A DNA stretch of 64,000 nucleotides from Rubidibacter lacunae KORDI 51-2 (GCF_000473895.1 NZ_ASSJ01000001.1:1-64000); one strand, 5' to 3'; counted from the stretch's first letter, positions 9,601 to 16,781 are shown. A program made the numbers and translations. Notes: generated from the letters alone by a model not told the origin.

Positions 9601-10864
9601 TGTAGAGGCAATTCCTGCGCTCCCGGACGCAGAAACCACTGTGGTCAACGATAACCTGCCACCAGTCGTCAAGTCACCCCTCCCGGAGCAGCAGGTCATT
9701 ACCGGAGAACTTTTTGTCTTCGATTTTGCAGCAGACGCATTTATCGACCCAGATCCGGGAGACATCTTGACCTATAGTGCCAGCCTTAGTGGAGGCACGC
9801 CCCTTCCTGATTGGCTCTCATTCGAAGGCGTTATTCGAACTTTTACGGGAACGCCGCCGGTAGAAGCAGTGGGCGAACTCACTGTTGAAGTGGAAGCGCA
9901 AGATGAAGACGGGGGCATTGCATCAAACACGTTTGCCTTAGTCATTGACGCCGCAGACTTAGAGCCGCCAAATAATCCGCCTGTCGCGACCGACGATACT
10001 GCGATTGCGCGGTTGAATGAAACCTTAACGTTGTCAGCGGCAGACCTACTGGCTAACGATACGGATGCAGATGCGGAGGACATTTTGACCGTAGTAAACG
10101 TGAGTAATCCTCTTAACGGTTCGGTCAGTTTGGATGCCAATGGCGACATTATCTTTACCCCAACAACAGATTTCGTAGGCACAGCCAGTTTTGACTACCA
10201 AATCAATGACGGTAGTGGAGGTACCGCGGTCGCCTCTGTGCTGATTGATGTGCAATCGCCATTTAATGAAGTTCCGGGCACCGGGGGCAATGACGTGTTG
10301 ATCGGCACAACTGGCGACGATAAACTCACGGGTGCAAATGGTCGCGATACTCTCTTGGGGGGCAATGGCAATGACTTGCTTGATGGCGGTCGCGGTCGCG
10401 ATACTCTCTTGGGGGGCAATGGCAATGACTTGCTTGATGGCGGTCGCGGTCGCGATACTCTCTTGGGGGGCAATGGCAATGACTTGCTTGATGGCGGTCG
10501 CGGTCGAGATGTTCTCTTAGGGGGCGATGGCGATGACTTACTCGATGGCGGTCGCGGCAGTGACTCAATCAGCGGTGGTTCAGGTCGAGATGTTTTTGTT
10601 TACAACAACGTTCGGCATGGGCTCGATCTAATCGTTGATTTCGAAGTAGGTTTCGATAAAATCGATTTAAGTGCCATCTTCGAGTCATCCAGATATGGCA
10701 GCCAGGATCCATTTGCCGACTATGTTCGCCTCAGTGCCCAAGGCAGAAGCAATACGCTCCTTGAAGTTAATCCCGTGGGCGATGCTCGAAACCGCTTCCT
10801 TCCCCTGGCGAATCTGCATGGGATATTACCTGATGCTTTAAGTACTGCGGATTTTGTTATATAG
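638..10864 (+). CDS. Giant RTX adhesin-like protein with reelin, Calx-beta, DUF1194 and CARDB modules
   Basis: This 3408-aa protein has no Sec signal peptide and ends in a type I secretion target, so it is probably exported by an ABC/TolC-type system and displayed or released. Modules in order: reelin-like repeat (about 30-172, ending DQWAIDNVSI); Calx-beta (181-288); DUF1194/VWA-like with MIDAS DVSGS (292-498); second Calx-beta (504-616); ten CARDB repeats, most opening PDL or ADL (618-1852); PPC-like domain (1851-1957); carboxypeptidase-regulatory-like domain (2239-2320); an unassigned region; a conserved-repeat domain starting SQDPNDI (about 2720-2905); dystroglycan/cadherin-like (3005-3105); tandem-95/cadherin-like (3110-3205); RTX nonapeptides (3210-3310); C-terminal target. 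Start is GTG 638 with GGAGG eight bases upstream. An adhesive, calcium-dependent role is inference. No T1SS genes lie in the window. Confidence 0.9.
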   Translation: MLKSPSELLPVFADTANDVAIASVSSEAPASIFADDFDPNIDPTLWAEISGGTANTQFTGSNGNSLFFSGSDPRQAITNPIEIANGGTIEFDLIFGTSGNGGENADDGEDVVLEYSTDGATFRTIATYDTENFPVFTTVTAAVPAAAQTAGTQFRWRQVSNSGGGNDQWAIDNVSIVPNEGLSIDDASVIEGDSGTITALFTVTLFDDPGIPVTVDYATADGSATISGGDYIATSGTLTFNGAGSQTVAVIVNGDLTSESSETFTLELSNANHPILDGSGTVTIFNDDLLEVDLELSLLIDVSGSVSEGEYELQVGGYANVFDDPTIYTNLIAGGIEGRVGINVVLWSSNTEQVESVPWTVIDSVESSQAFANTIRSTLLPDFGGTRPFNGGTDPGPAIEFATPLFFSNDLDGRFLAMEVSGDGSGNASTTSAARDRALEAGIDAINGITIGNSSSLQNFYRDSLIGGTNADGTPAFIVEANTFSEFEAAARQKLIAQLTPPPQITIDDVAIAEGNAGTTTLTFTLSLNRPNDQLISVDFASRDLSVGDIAEAGIDYLATNGTVTFAIGTTTQTVTVDLLGDLTREPDERFELVLSNSVNGDILDGTGIGTILNDDLPDLSFVSTSVSPDPVSPLESFTLEWSVANSSPFGTLATWADAVFLSADAVLDSGDIQLASRNSTPLGAGDSYTRSATLAFPERAAGTYSLIFVTDRADAEAELEESNNKTVVPLEVVVPNLEITDVSLPETAAFGSAIATSWTVTNTGSGRASANWLDRVYLSTDATLDAGDVILQALAAPQTLESGVSYRQIQSISLPLDASLEPGDYFVLVETDERGDQFETDEDDNAIAVPIALEFPPLPDLIVSVIAAPLEAISGQQIPITWTLTNQGTADFSGTIQDRIFLSSDRFFGDDRFYGSFDFTGTIAVGQSINRTQLINLPITLGDDRFAIIQTDVLDDVFEGLTGEANNQTVGDTLIDIELAQFPNLQAENVLAPSIVFSSQETLVEWEVVNVGNAPTNVPRWNDGIWLSLDRVLDGGDFFLGNAVNPSFLAVGDRYRNSQVVTLPEGLDGNYFFLVQADSNTAVVEFEAEDDNLAASELVEVELTPPPDLTVSVVSLPSLVFSGTQVDVNWTVTNVGEGRSLETRWRDRVYLSTDEFRGNDTLLATVGRNGRLEAGDSYSASAAVELPPEISGDFFILVETDAGNQVFEGALETNNIGFDSTEILLTPPPDLEVTFVTAPAIATASRSFSVSYGVTNFGATATLDANWSDAVYLSSDSQLDPSSDLFLGFVNRQGALDIGESYTATGNFTLPDGLSGDFFVIVQTDDSDGVFELDNDNNANGSPSVTTITSEPADLLVSQVQALSSVEAGKSLLVAWQVLNQGIGDTAVTGWQDHIVLSLDDIYGNADDVTIGTFVRNSLLDVDETYTRSQALAIPFELVGNFNLFVETDRKNRVFEDLNEGNNLSGPLPVTITRQTPDLQVTSVVPPISALSGQTFSVNWTVRNFGTGQTNANFWYDEVYLSTDDILSSDDRPLGRVIRSGRLDPGESYTANGTFTLPLELVGDFFVLVESDRNSVNSRNNNQVFEDSLETNNVGASEQLTTIAPSPVPDLVVSVVDAPLTAISGQNFDLTWTVTNQGQALSDDINRNVFYLSLDQIFDRNQDTYLGFVEQSAGLGAGESLTQTVSLRIPAGLAGPFYVFAEADNGNRIFERGGENNNRSYDTTSVDVILPPPADLSATAITPPAIGIIGESSTISYTVTNLSAESVQGRWTDSLYLSVDETFDASDRLFSQIPLGGPIGSNTSYSRSATAPLPGLVPGDYFVILRSDIRNEVPEADEANNLGVSLGQISVDIESLPLGGSDSDQLVDGQAIYYRIDAPAGESIRLSLDSLDDTVSTELFVRFGDVPTRGQFDFVGEPFVADQEIVFPSEAGGSYYVLLFGDNLPNPSDYTLSAETIPFSLSETDPLTVGTSGPFTLELEGARFDSETDFRLVTPDGQVIEPIALVRENSTKAFVTFGLEDAPLGIYDIQAEAGDGDIAELTDALTVIAGEGENFIARIEGPARVRPRVSYAARIDYANAGDVDSAAALVILRSETGTPLGADFDDIAPRNGLHLLAIGDDVRPDTLRPGELSSVPFFYRVDGAAVSIDTFIYRADSTTVITEVEWREIEAAIRPPELSDAQWNPFWAEVQPRIGENWGDYVSVLNELAIAFDEPSDRPFDVRELIAKFFESGDLSVFSQKSRVSGRIFDSETGEPVASPGLFLYQEKDGEVTALQVFAADADGRFELNSLEPGTYFLGGYNSFRLSERVDVPEVTGPLSFDPTAIIFTVAEGQDLTGLQFNLNPPQESQPLEVDPSDFGQEYEVLIADLEASLAELEEAIATGSGAGAQSFAATRTIDVTAIEIDSVVSSAADARVSNSNLPVPLPSPNLPERNPGGRLSIKIPELGSLALGVNRKEERTCEGAFVRTTYGGLLTVDNFLGVGDLSGVGVIAIPVRTDYDLVKQGNECVYRLTSTTLSASGGVGVKGDALALLDVVARFAPPAVPIVNFIRKTIKRINDVSSVFELSGEILAKVGITGALKLFPDGTASGRITADVGASGRALIQFPGIRSGNGFLGETDLVVSVNLDANIPLAGPQSLGQTKISGTATFFGILVGQNVNLTFEFFKNGGDGGDFSDRQPLPTGSFFYDLLSNSQGLSGGPPEECDCDDDPPYLPPVQTSQDPNDIIGPEGFGEENWIPAADMLEYRIRFENDPEFASAPAQVVRITQQLDTDLDFRTFRVGDFGFGDLIIDVPENRAFYQERLDLTAEQGIFVDVVAGIDIANGEAFWQFTSIDPATGDQPLDPALGFLPPNLTAPEGDGFVEYTIHPRADIATGTIIDAQARIVFDINEPIDTPAIFNTLDAEAPATAVATLQGTVNSPEIPLRWSGQDIPGGSALDSFDVFVAENDGIFEPWLLDTTLTEGVYVGEPGRRYRFYVLGTDNAGNVEAIPALPDAETTVVNDNLPPVVKSPLPEQQVITGELFVFDFAADAFIDPDPGDILTYSASLSGGTPLPDWLSFEGVIRTFTGTPPVEAVGELTVEVEAQDEDGGIASNTFALVIDAADLEPPNNPPVATDDTAIARLNETLTLSAADLLANDTDADAEDILTVVNVSNPLNGSVSLDANGDIIFTPTTDFVGTASFDYQINDGSGGTAVASVLIDVQSPFNEVPGTGGNDVLIGTTGDDKLTGANGRDTLLGGNGNDLLDGGRGRDTLLGGNGNDLLDGGRGRDTLLGGNGNDLLDGGRGRDVLLGGDGDDLLDGGRGSDSISGGSGRDVFVYNNVRHGLDLIVDFEVGFDKIDLSAIFESSRYGSQDPFADYVRLSAQGRSNTLLEVNPVGDARNRFLPLANLHGILPDALSTADFVI
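10341..10556 (+). repeat. 54-bp tandem repeat encoding RTX motifs
   Basis: Three consecutive 54-bp units at 10341-10394, 10395-10448 and 10449-10502 are identical base for base. A fourth unit at 10503-10556 is diverged but in register. Each unit encodes 18 residues, that is two RTX nonapeptides of the form GGNGNDLLD and GGRGRDTLL. Perfect identity at DNA level points to recent amplification or gene conversion, since synonymous drift would otherwise have accumulated. Confidence 0.95.
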
Positions 10865-11094
10865 CTTTTGTCAGCACTAACAGGACACTTCTGCCTATGC
10901 GCTGGTAACATATTAGCGTTTTGGAGGCCACTCGCCTCTTTGCCAAAGAGATTGTTGCTACAATAATATTCACTAAATGAGTGTACCCGACTATTCAGGT
11001 TCGCAATGCTGTAAGAGGGTGTATTCAGAAAATTGCTCGCAAATCAATATAGGTATGACTTCAGCCAAATCGTAACAAGATTCCCAAAGATACA

Positions 11095-12039
11095 ATGGAT
11101 ATTGATTGGTTCGCGCTTGTTGCTTTGTTGGCTATGGCTATATTAGTCGGCATTTTTTACTTGCCGGATGCTAGCGTATTCATTTCATCAACTCAGTTTC
11201 GAATTCGGTTCCGTCCTTTGGTTAATTGGGCATTTGCCTGGTTTTTTTTATGGTTAAGCGGTTTGTCTATCACCGTGGCATTGTTCAGTGTTTCCGACAT
11301 AGGAATTTTTTGTCAGCGTTCAATTGGAACGGAAACTGTAGATTGTGAAATCAGGGAGCTAGATTGGTGGGGAAAAGAGTTGGTTGACCTTCACCTTGGC
11401 GATTTACGGCAGGCCAATTTTGAACCTGTGCTATTTTCCAATGAATCCAACTCACTTTCATCTAGTGAATCTCCCTCTTCTTTTGAGCAAGATGAGAGCG
11501 TGCGCTTAGTGCTGCGTGGCATAAACACTGCTTACGAGTTTCAGGACAATTTGCGGAAAAGCGATCTGGCATCGCCATCGATCAGCTATGACTACCAAGT
11601 GCTCTATATTCAGCAACGTTTGACTCAGTTTCTAAATGGAAGGGAGCAACAGATTTCGTTGAGTGTTGATTGCCGTGAGATTCTATACAGCTGTTTTGGA
11701 CTGGGAGGATTTTTCCTAATAATTATGCTCATATTTCTCATCAGTTCGCCGTTCATTGAGCTAAATTTGGACCAGACGAGCCAAACCTATGAGCTAGTCC
11801 GTCGGCGAGCAAGAGGACTTTTGGGAAAAACTTGGCAAGGTACCCTTAGCGAAATTGACAAGGCAGATCTTGAAACTACTCAAGGTGAAACCTCTACATT
11901 GTCTCGTGTGATTTTACGGCTAAAATCAGGTGAACTCATACCAGTAACATATAATTATAGTAATATTTCCTCAGAATACAAACTCTACTGGATAAAGCAA
12001 ATTAATATCTATCTGAAGAATGCTGCCTCAAATGGATAG
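11095..12039 (+). CDS. Membrane protein of unknown function
   Basis: A 314-aa protein with three predicted hydrophobic segments: residues about 5-24, 45-68 and 203-221. The second and third flank a roughly 130-residue soluble loop that includes a Ser-rich stretch. The C-terminal 90 residues are soluble and beta-rich (from about FIELNLDQTSQTYEL), reminiscent of a PH-like or short cytoplasmic domain, but I cannot assign a family. The gene is visibly AT-richer than the giant gene upstream. Its 3' end overlaps the start of the following TPR gene by 20 bases, so the pair is probably co-transcribed and translationally coupled. No function is claimed. Confidence 0.75.
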   Translation: MDIDWFALVALLAMAILVGIFYLPDASVFISSTQFRIRFRPLVNWAFAWFFLWLSGLSITVALFSVSDIGIFCQRSIGTETVDCEIRELDWWGKELVDLHLGDLRQANFEPVLFSNESNSLSSSESPSSFEQDESVRLVLRGINTAYEFQDNLRKSDLASPSISYDYQVLYIQQRLTQFLNGREQQISLSVDCREILYSCFGLGGFFLIIMLIFLISSPFIELNLDQTSQTYELVRRRARGLLGKTWQGTLSEIDKADLETTQGETSTLSRVILRLKSGELIPVTYNYSNISSEYKLYWIKQINIYLKNAASNG

Positions 12040-14404
12040 CTTCTACAACAGCTCTATTTCTATTGATGAAAACTATCAACAAGCTTTAGCTGCTTATGAA
12101 CACCAGCAATTTCATGCAGCAGTGGAGATTTGTAGTCTGATACTTACCCAAGCTCCATATCATCTTGATGCACTTCAGATTAAAGCAGCAGCCCAATTGG
12201 AATCAGGGGATTTTCGGGCAGGGATCGCTACGTTTGAACGAGCTTTAAGCATAGCTCCAAAAAATATCGAAATTCACTGTAATCGAGCCACAGCTCTACT
12301 GACTATTGGGGAGACACTAGCCGCTCAGGAAGCATTGGACCAAGCGATCGCCCAACGGCCAACCCAATCTCGCCCTTACTTTATGCGAGGTCTGATTTTG
12401 CTGGCACAGTCGGCGATTCCAGAAGCGATCGCGGACTTCGATCGAGCTTTGGAATTTGCACCTGAAAATCTTGGCGAAGTCTACAAAAGTCGAGGACTTG
12501 CTCGGACTTTGCAGGAGGATTGGTCAGAGGCAGTTAACGATTGTGACCAAGCTCTAAAATTAAATGAACTCGATCCAGAACTGCTGAATATTCGTGGCTT
12601 AGCACATTGGCGCTTAGGTCACGAAAACGCAGCTTTAAAAGACTTTTCCGACGCGATCGCCTTAGCACCTAGCCACATCGAACCGTGGCTAAACCGGGCC
12701 CAACTATACTGGCAGCAGCGTCAGCTTACAGAGGCGCAGCAAGATTTAGCCCAGGCGCACCTCCTCGCCCCGGAACGGGAAGATATCCAGCTAAAACAGT
12801 GGCAGCTAGCGGTTGCCAATAAAGAGGCTTCAGCTATTCTGAGCCAGGTTGAATCCCTGCTCAAAGATAAAACCTCTTCAGAGCATGCCAACGTCCGAGC
12901 TTGGTTAGCCGCCCAGCCCGAAACACCTGAAGGAAGTTGGATTCGAGGCAGCCTGGAAACAGTGCTAAGTAATTGGCCCAGCGCGCTTTCTCATTGGAAT
13001 CAGCTGATCGCAATTCAGCCCGAAGCTTTTGGAGCCTATGCGCTGCGAGGATTGGTCAAATGTAAACTCGGGGACTATAGCGGCGCCGTTTCAGACCTCA
13101 CTAGTTTTCTTACTCAGTGCCAGCCAACTGCCGTAGCGCTGAAATGCCGAGGGGAAGCCCATTATCTAATGGGAAACCAAGCGCAAGCATTGAGCGATTT
13201 TAGCGCCGCCTCATCCCTGAATTCTGAGGATCCCGATCTATATAGATATCGAGCCAGAATTTTTGCAGAGCAAACAATCTGGTCCCGAGCTCTCGCCGAA
13301 ATCAACCAGGCTCTAGCTCTACAGCCTCAAAATCTCGAAGCGATTAATTTACGGGGATTAATTTGGCTGCGTCTCGAACAGCCCCAGCGAGCTTTAGCTG
13401 ACCTAGATCTGCACATAACCCTCTCGCCAGAAGATGCGATCGCTTGGGGAAACCGGGGTTCCTTGCGCGCGCAACTCGATGACCTGGAGGGCGCATTAGC
13501 TGATTTTGGGCGCTCACTACAGCTCCAACCAGAGGCGAGTGGAGGGTGGCAAGAGCGAGGACGAGTGCTCATGCGCTTGGGGCGTTTCGCTGAGGCACTG
13601 AGCGATTTTCAGCAGGCCGTGCAACTCCAGCCGGAAAGTGCCGCAGCCCTAAATAACCGGGGCGTTGCTTATCGAAATCTTGGTGAGCTGGAGGCCGCCC
13701 GACAGGATTTCGCAGCGGCAAGCCAGCTTCAGCCGGAGAATGTCGCTTTCGCTGAAAACCAAGCCGAACTGCTGGTGGCTATGGGGCAACCGGAGCAAGC
13801 GCTTCGCACCCTAAATCGATTACTCAAGGATTGCCCTCATGCCGTCTCCAGCCAGAAGCTTCGCGCGGACATCTATCTGCAAACTCAACGATTCGATCAG
13901 GCCGTTGCAGATTACAGCGCTGTGCTCTCCGGCGATCCTCAAAATCCAGAACTTTACTACCGTCGAAGCATTGCCTATAGCTACCTCAATAAGACTAAAG
14001 CCGCGATCGCAGACGCTAGTCAAGGGTTAATGATTGCGCCAGAAGCCTTCCAGCTCCTAATTTTGCGAGGCAAACTCTATCTTAATGCCGAAAATTATCG
14101 GGCTGCCCTTCAGGATTTTAGTCAGGCGATAAAACAAGACCCGAGCGCTGATATTTATTACTATCGAGGTGTTTGTAATCACTATCTGAGTCAATTTGAC
14201 CAAGCCGTTGCCGACTACAGCGAGGCTATTCGATGCAATCCTGAGTTTAGTGCTGCTTACCAAGATCGGGGGCATAGCTACGCCGCTCTTCAAAACTCAC
14301 AAGCCAAGCAGGATTGGCAACAAGCTCTAGCTCTTTACAACAGCCAAGGAAACCGCCAAAAAGCAGCTGAGATCGAACAACTTCTTAAAGAGAATCTTCT
14401 ATAG
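12020..14404 (+). CDS. Long tetratricopeptide-repeat protein
   Basis: A 794-aa protein made almost entirely of TPR units of about 34 residues (roughly twenty), with repeated signatures such as YNNRG-, A--DF--A--L-P and LNNRGVAYRNLGELEAARQDF. There is no signal peptide or membrane segment, so it is probably cytoplasmic and acts as a protein-protein scaffold; the partner is unknown. It overlaps the preceding membrane-protein gene by 20 bases. ATG 12032 is an alternative start that would leave an 8-base overlap, and neither start has a strong ribosome site. The overlap suggests the membrane protein and the TPR protein work together, which is inference. Confidence 0.85.
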   Translation: MLPQMDSFYNSSISIDENYQQALAAYEHQQFHAAVEICSLILTQAPYHLDALQIKAAAQLESGDFRAGIATFERALSIAPKNIEIHCNRATALLTIGETLAAQEALDQAIAQRPTQSRPYFMRGLILLAQSAIPEAIADFDRALEFAPENLGEVYKSRGLARTLQEDWSEAVNDCDQALKLNELDPELLNIRGLAHWRLGHENAALKDFSDAIALAPSHIEPWLNRAQLYWQQRQLTEAQQDLAQAHLLAPEREDIQLKQWQLAVANKEASAILSQVESLLKDKTSSEHANVRAWLAAQPETPEGSWIRGSLETVLSNWPSALSHWNQLIAIQPEAFGAYALRGLVKCKLGDYSGAVSDLTSFLTQCQPTAVALKCRGEAHYLMGNQAQALSDFSAASSLNSEDPDLYRYRARIFAEQTIWSRALAEINQALALQPQNLEAINLRGLIWLRLEQPQRALADLDLHITLSPEDAIAWGNRGSLRAQLDDLEGALADFGRSLQLQPEASGGWQERGRVLMRLGRFAEALSDFQQAVQLQPESAAALNNRGVAYRNLGELEAARQDFAAASQLQPENVAFAENQAELLVAMGQPEQALRTLNRLLKDCPHAVSSQKLRADIYLQTQRFDQAVADYSAVLSGDPQNPELYYRRSIAYSYLNKTKAAIADASQGLMIAPEAFQLLILRGKLYLNAENYRAALQDFSQAIKQDPSADIYYYRGVCNHYLSQFDQAVADYSEAIRCNPEFSAAYQDRGHSYAALQNSQAKQDWQQALALYNSQGNRQKAAEIEQLLKENLL

Positions 14405-14487
14405 TCCAAAAAAGATTTAAGTCAAAGTCCTCTCCAGTTCTTCGAGAAGAAAGGGGACGATGCTCTTATCCCTATAGCCACCACCCC

Positions 14488-14520
14488 GACCCTGACAAAG
14501 CCAGGGTTGTGATTTTTCTT
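14488..14520 (+). terminator. Probable rho-independent terminator
   Basis: ACCCTG at 14489-14494 pairs with CAGGGT at 14502-14507 around a 7-base loop, followed by a T-rich run. It lies 84 bases after the TPR gene stop and would end the membrane protein-TPR transcript. The stem is short (6 bp), so this is moderate evidence. Confidence 0.45.
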
Positions 14521-15128
14521 TCGAAAGACGCCATGTCAGCTTGCAAGTTGTCAGCGATCGCGCTCAACTCGAGACGTTCGAGATGGGATGCAAGCTACTC
14601 AAAATTTCATCACTGCCTCCAACTCTCCCATCATCAAGCTCATCTACCAAGCAGTAAAATGCCTGGGATCAAAAGAAAGGGGACCTCGAGACATTTCCGA
14701 ATTGTGTACTACTGGCGGCTGAAATGTACGTGCAGACTTGTCAGCCTTTTGTCTTGAGCGAACAAATCGCCAACCCACCTAACAACAAGCCGGCAAAGCC
14801 TTGCTGATGCTTAAAAGTATCGACATGACTCTCCACACCGCCAAGAATATCGTCACCAAACTTGTCAAGCTGATTCCGGCGATCTCCCTCACCTCACTTT
14901 ATGAATTTAAGCTACGTTGCAACCGATCTTGCCCGGCTGGAAATGTCAAATTACCGCCAGAGAGAAAGTTTGTTGAGAATGGAGAGGGGAACAGCACAGA
15001 AAACTGGAAATTCTCACTTTTCAATTTAGTACTGGTACTAAATCCTGGCGATCGCTCATGACGAAGAAGCACTCCAAGCTTATACTTTAAGCCTTTCAGC
15101 AATCTTGATTAGATTATGTTCGGATTTG
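14521..15128. other. Gene-free stretch, AT-rich
   Basis: Short frames exist here (for example 14509-14757 and 14801-15061) but none has a convincing ribosome site or recognisable protein character. One short phrase in a third frame near 14700-14800 (LLAAEMYVQTCQPFVLSEQIANP, shown here only by its position and opening residues) looks protein-like and may be debris of an older gene. Nothing functional is claimed. Confidence 0.4.
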
Positions 15129-15326
15129 TTAAATCTCCTTTCCTGATTCATCAGAATACTCTATAAACAGCGAATTTCCAGTTGCTTGGAACTGGGCAAA
15201 CATTTTATCGACTAACGCAACCCCAATTCCTCTGTCGCTGACCATCGGTGAAACGTAGCTGCCATTCGACAAGACTATCTCGTCTAACCAGAGAAGCGAT
15301 CGCCCTGACCCAGATTTGTATGCCCC
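15129..15326 (-). pseudogene. C-terminal gene fragment, unknown family
   Basis: A frame without an obvious start, open between stops from 15326 down to TAA at 15129-15131. It encodes about 65 residues that read like genuine protein: SLLWLDEIVLSNGSYVSP, then MVSDRGIGVALVDKMFAQF and FIEYSDESGKEI. It has the look of the last third of a gene whose upstream part is gone. It lies immediately downstream of, and on the same strand as, the 15345-16016 membrane-protein gene. A 46-residue product from an internal ATG (at VSPMVSD) cannot be excluded. Family unknown. Confidence 0.4.
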
Positions 15327-15344
15327 TCATAAAGCGGGCGATCG

Positions 15345-16016
15345 CTATGACACTTCTTTCACTTCATACAGGCACCCGCGCTCGTCTTCATAAGTTCCAT
15401 CTTCTCGCCTGGTTAGAGATAGCACTTCTTTAATCGAATGGTGAGTTCCCTTTGCTAATTTCCAAAGAATCGGGATGACCAATGTTTCTAGGGTGACCAG
15501 TATTGCCAACACGATGATGAGTTTGAAAATACCTTCATTGTCAGCCTCACTGAGAATCTGGCCCGCGACGATAGTCGCAAGGATGAAAATGTTTGCTGCC
15601 GTTGCATGCTGAAGCCAAGAGTGAGCTGGCCGCAGGCGTATTGCCAGCAAAGCTAGTGCGTGCGCGTAAGCGATCGCATAGATAGAAAGGATGCTAGCGG
15701 TCTTCCAGTATCCTTCCGAGGATATATCTACCCAAGTGGCAAGGATATGCATTGCTGCAGAGAATCCTGCCAGAACAATACCAGATACGCCGGCAAAGGA
15801 GCTTCTAACCCTTGTGGAGTAGGCACCACAACACAGAGAACAGATGCTAGCAACGGCGATAATAGATGTGGTGATTAAGACTTTGAATTTAAACCAATTA
15901 AAGCCTCCGGTCAGCACGATGAAAATTGCAAGCAGGGCGCTGACTGATAGAAAGACAATAAATGAATAAAGCGACCCTTTGCGAAGGCGCTCGATCGCCT
16001 TGGAATCCTGCATCAC
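15345..16016 (-). CDS. Polytopic membrane protein of unknown function
   Basis: A 223-aa protein with about six predicted membrane helices: near residues 15-37, 45-65, 73-93, 103-127, 135-153 and 162-183. The N-terminus is short and charged (MMQDSKAIERLRKGS), and the soluble C-terminal tail of about 35 residues is acidic, ending in DERGCLYEVKEVS. I do not recognise the family. It stands alone on the minus strand within the lower-GC accessory stretch, with a broken gene fragment directly downstream. Confidence 0.65.
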   Translation of the reverse strand: MMQDSKAIERLRKGSLYSFIVFLSVSALLAIFIVLTGGFNWFKFKVLITTSIIAVASICSLCCGAYSTRVRSSFAGVSGIVLAGFSAAMHILATWVDISSEGYWKTASILSIYAIAYAHALALLAIRLRPAHSWLQHATAANIFILATIVAGQILSEADNEGIFKLIIVLAILVTLETLVIPILWKLAKGTHHSIKEVLSLTRREDGTYEDERGCLYEVKEVS

Positions 16017-16186
16017 TGCTCTCCGTCAAGAAAATAGGTGGACAACCACTGACACAAGCAATCCTATCCATCCTTGTGACAAAGATGCTTTCCTGTGGGA
16101 CGCTATGCAACCCGTACCATGCGTGCCCAAGCCAATGGCAGGTAGCACCGAGTAATGGTCTCCTACAGGCTCATGATCTGCTTGTC

Positions 16187-16348
16187 CTAGGACACGTCGA
16201 TTTCGACGAAGGTGTGGTTGCATTGAACACACTTGAAGCGCTGGATACCGTGGCTGATGCGTCCGTGTTTGTGAGATTTGGGAGGGTCGCAAAAGGGGCA
16301 GTGCATGTCAGCGAGTTCGATCGGTGTCTCTTCCTCGATCGATCCCAT
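16187..16348 (-). CDS. Small IS1 InsA-like zinc-ribbon ORF
   Basis: A 53-aa ORF, from ATG at 16348-16346 to TAG at 16187. Residues 17-20 are CPFC and 41-44 are CVQC, with a GIQRFKC motif between, the arrangement of the zinc-ribbon N-terminus of IS1-family InsA transposase proteins. A purine-rich AAAGAAG lies upstream of the ATG. No matching InsB catalytic ORF could be read on either side, so it is most likely a stranded fragment of an insertion sequence. A small DNA-binding protein is possible but less likely. Confidence 0.5.
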   Translation of the reverse strand: MGSIEEETPIELADMHCPFCDPPKSHKHGRISHGIQRFKCVQCNHTFVEIDVS

Positions 16349-16781
16349 ACTTCTTTGGTTCACTACCCCATCGACCGATCGCCACCCGCTCGGCTCACTT
16401 GTGCGCTATGTCCATATCAGCCTTGCTCCACCAACAAACCGACTGGTGCCATTAGATCCCTTAATCGGAGCGGAGTTTCGACCGAAGTTATCCGGAGGTG
16501 AAATCTTATTGAGACTAGCCCCAAATCTGGGTACCGCAAGGCTCGCGCTCGATGCATCCCCCCCGATATTTGCCGCAAACTTACGCTACCGACGCGCACC
16601 ACAACTCATAAATCCATCTCGCGATTGTACCGGCAGATACAGTCAGGAGGATTTAATATCTGTAGGCTATCGTGAAGCTTTGTGAAGGCCATGCACTTCA
16701 GGGCTAAGAGTCTGCATTCCCTCTTATCTAGTTGTACAAATTCGCTCAGATCCCAACCATCTAGGCCATAAGGAGTCTATC
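16349..16781. other. Gene-free stretch
   Basis: Frames on both strands here give low-complexity, arginine- and serine-rich translations without ribosome sites. AAGGAG at 16770-16775 is the ribosome site of the next gene. The region presumably carries the promoter of the bilin lyase gene, but I see no convincing -35/-10 pair or operator. Confidence 0.4.

Noticed and set aside
10341-10556. Tandem repeats as a CRISPR array
   Set aside because: Units are contiguous with no spacers and encode RTX nonapeptides in frame.
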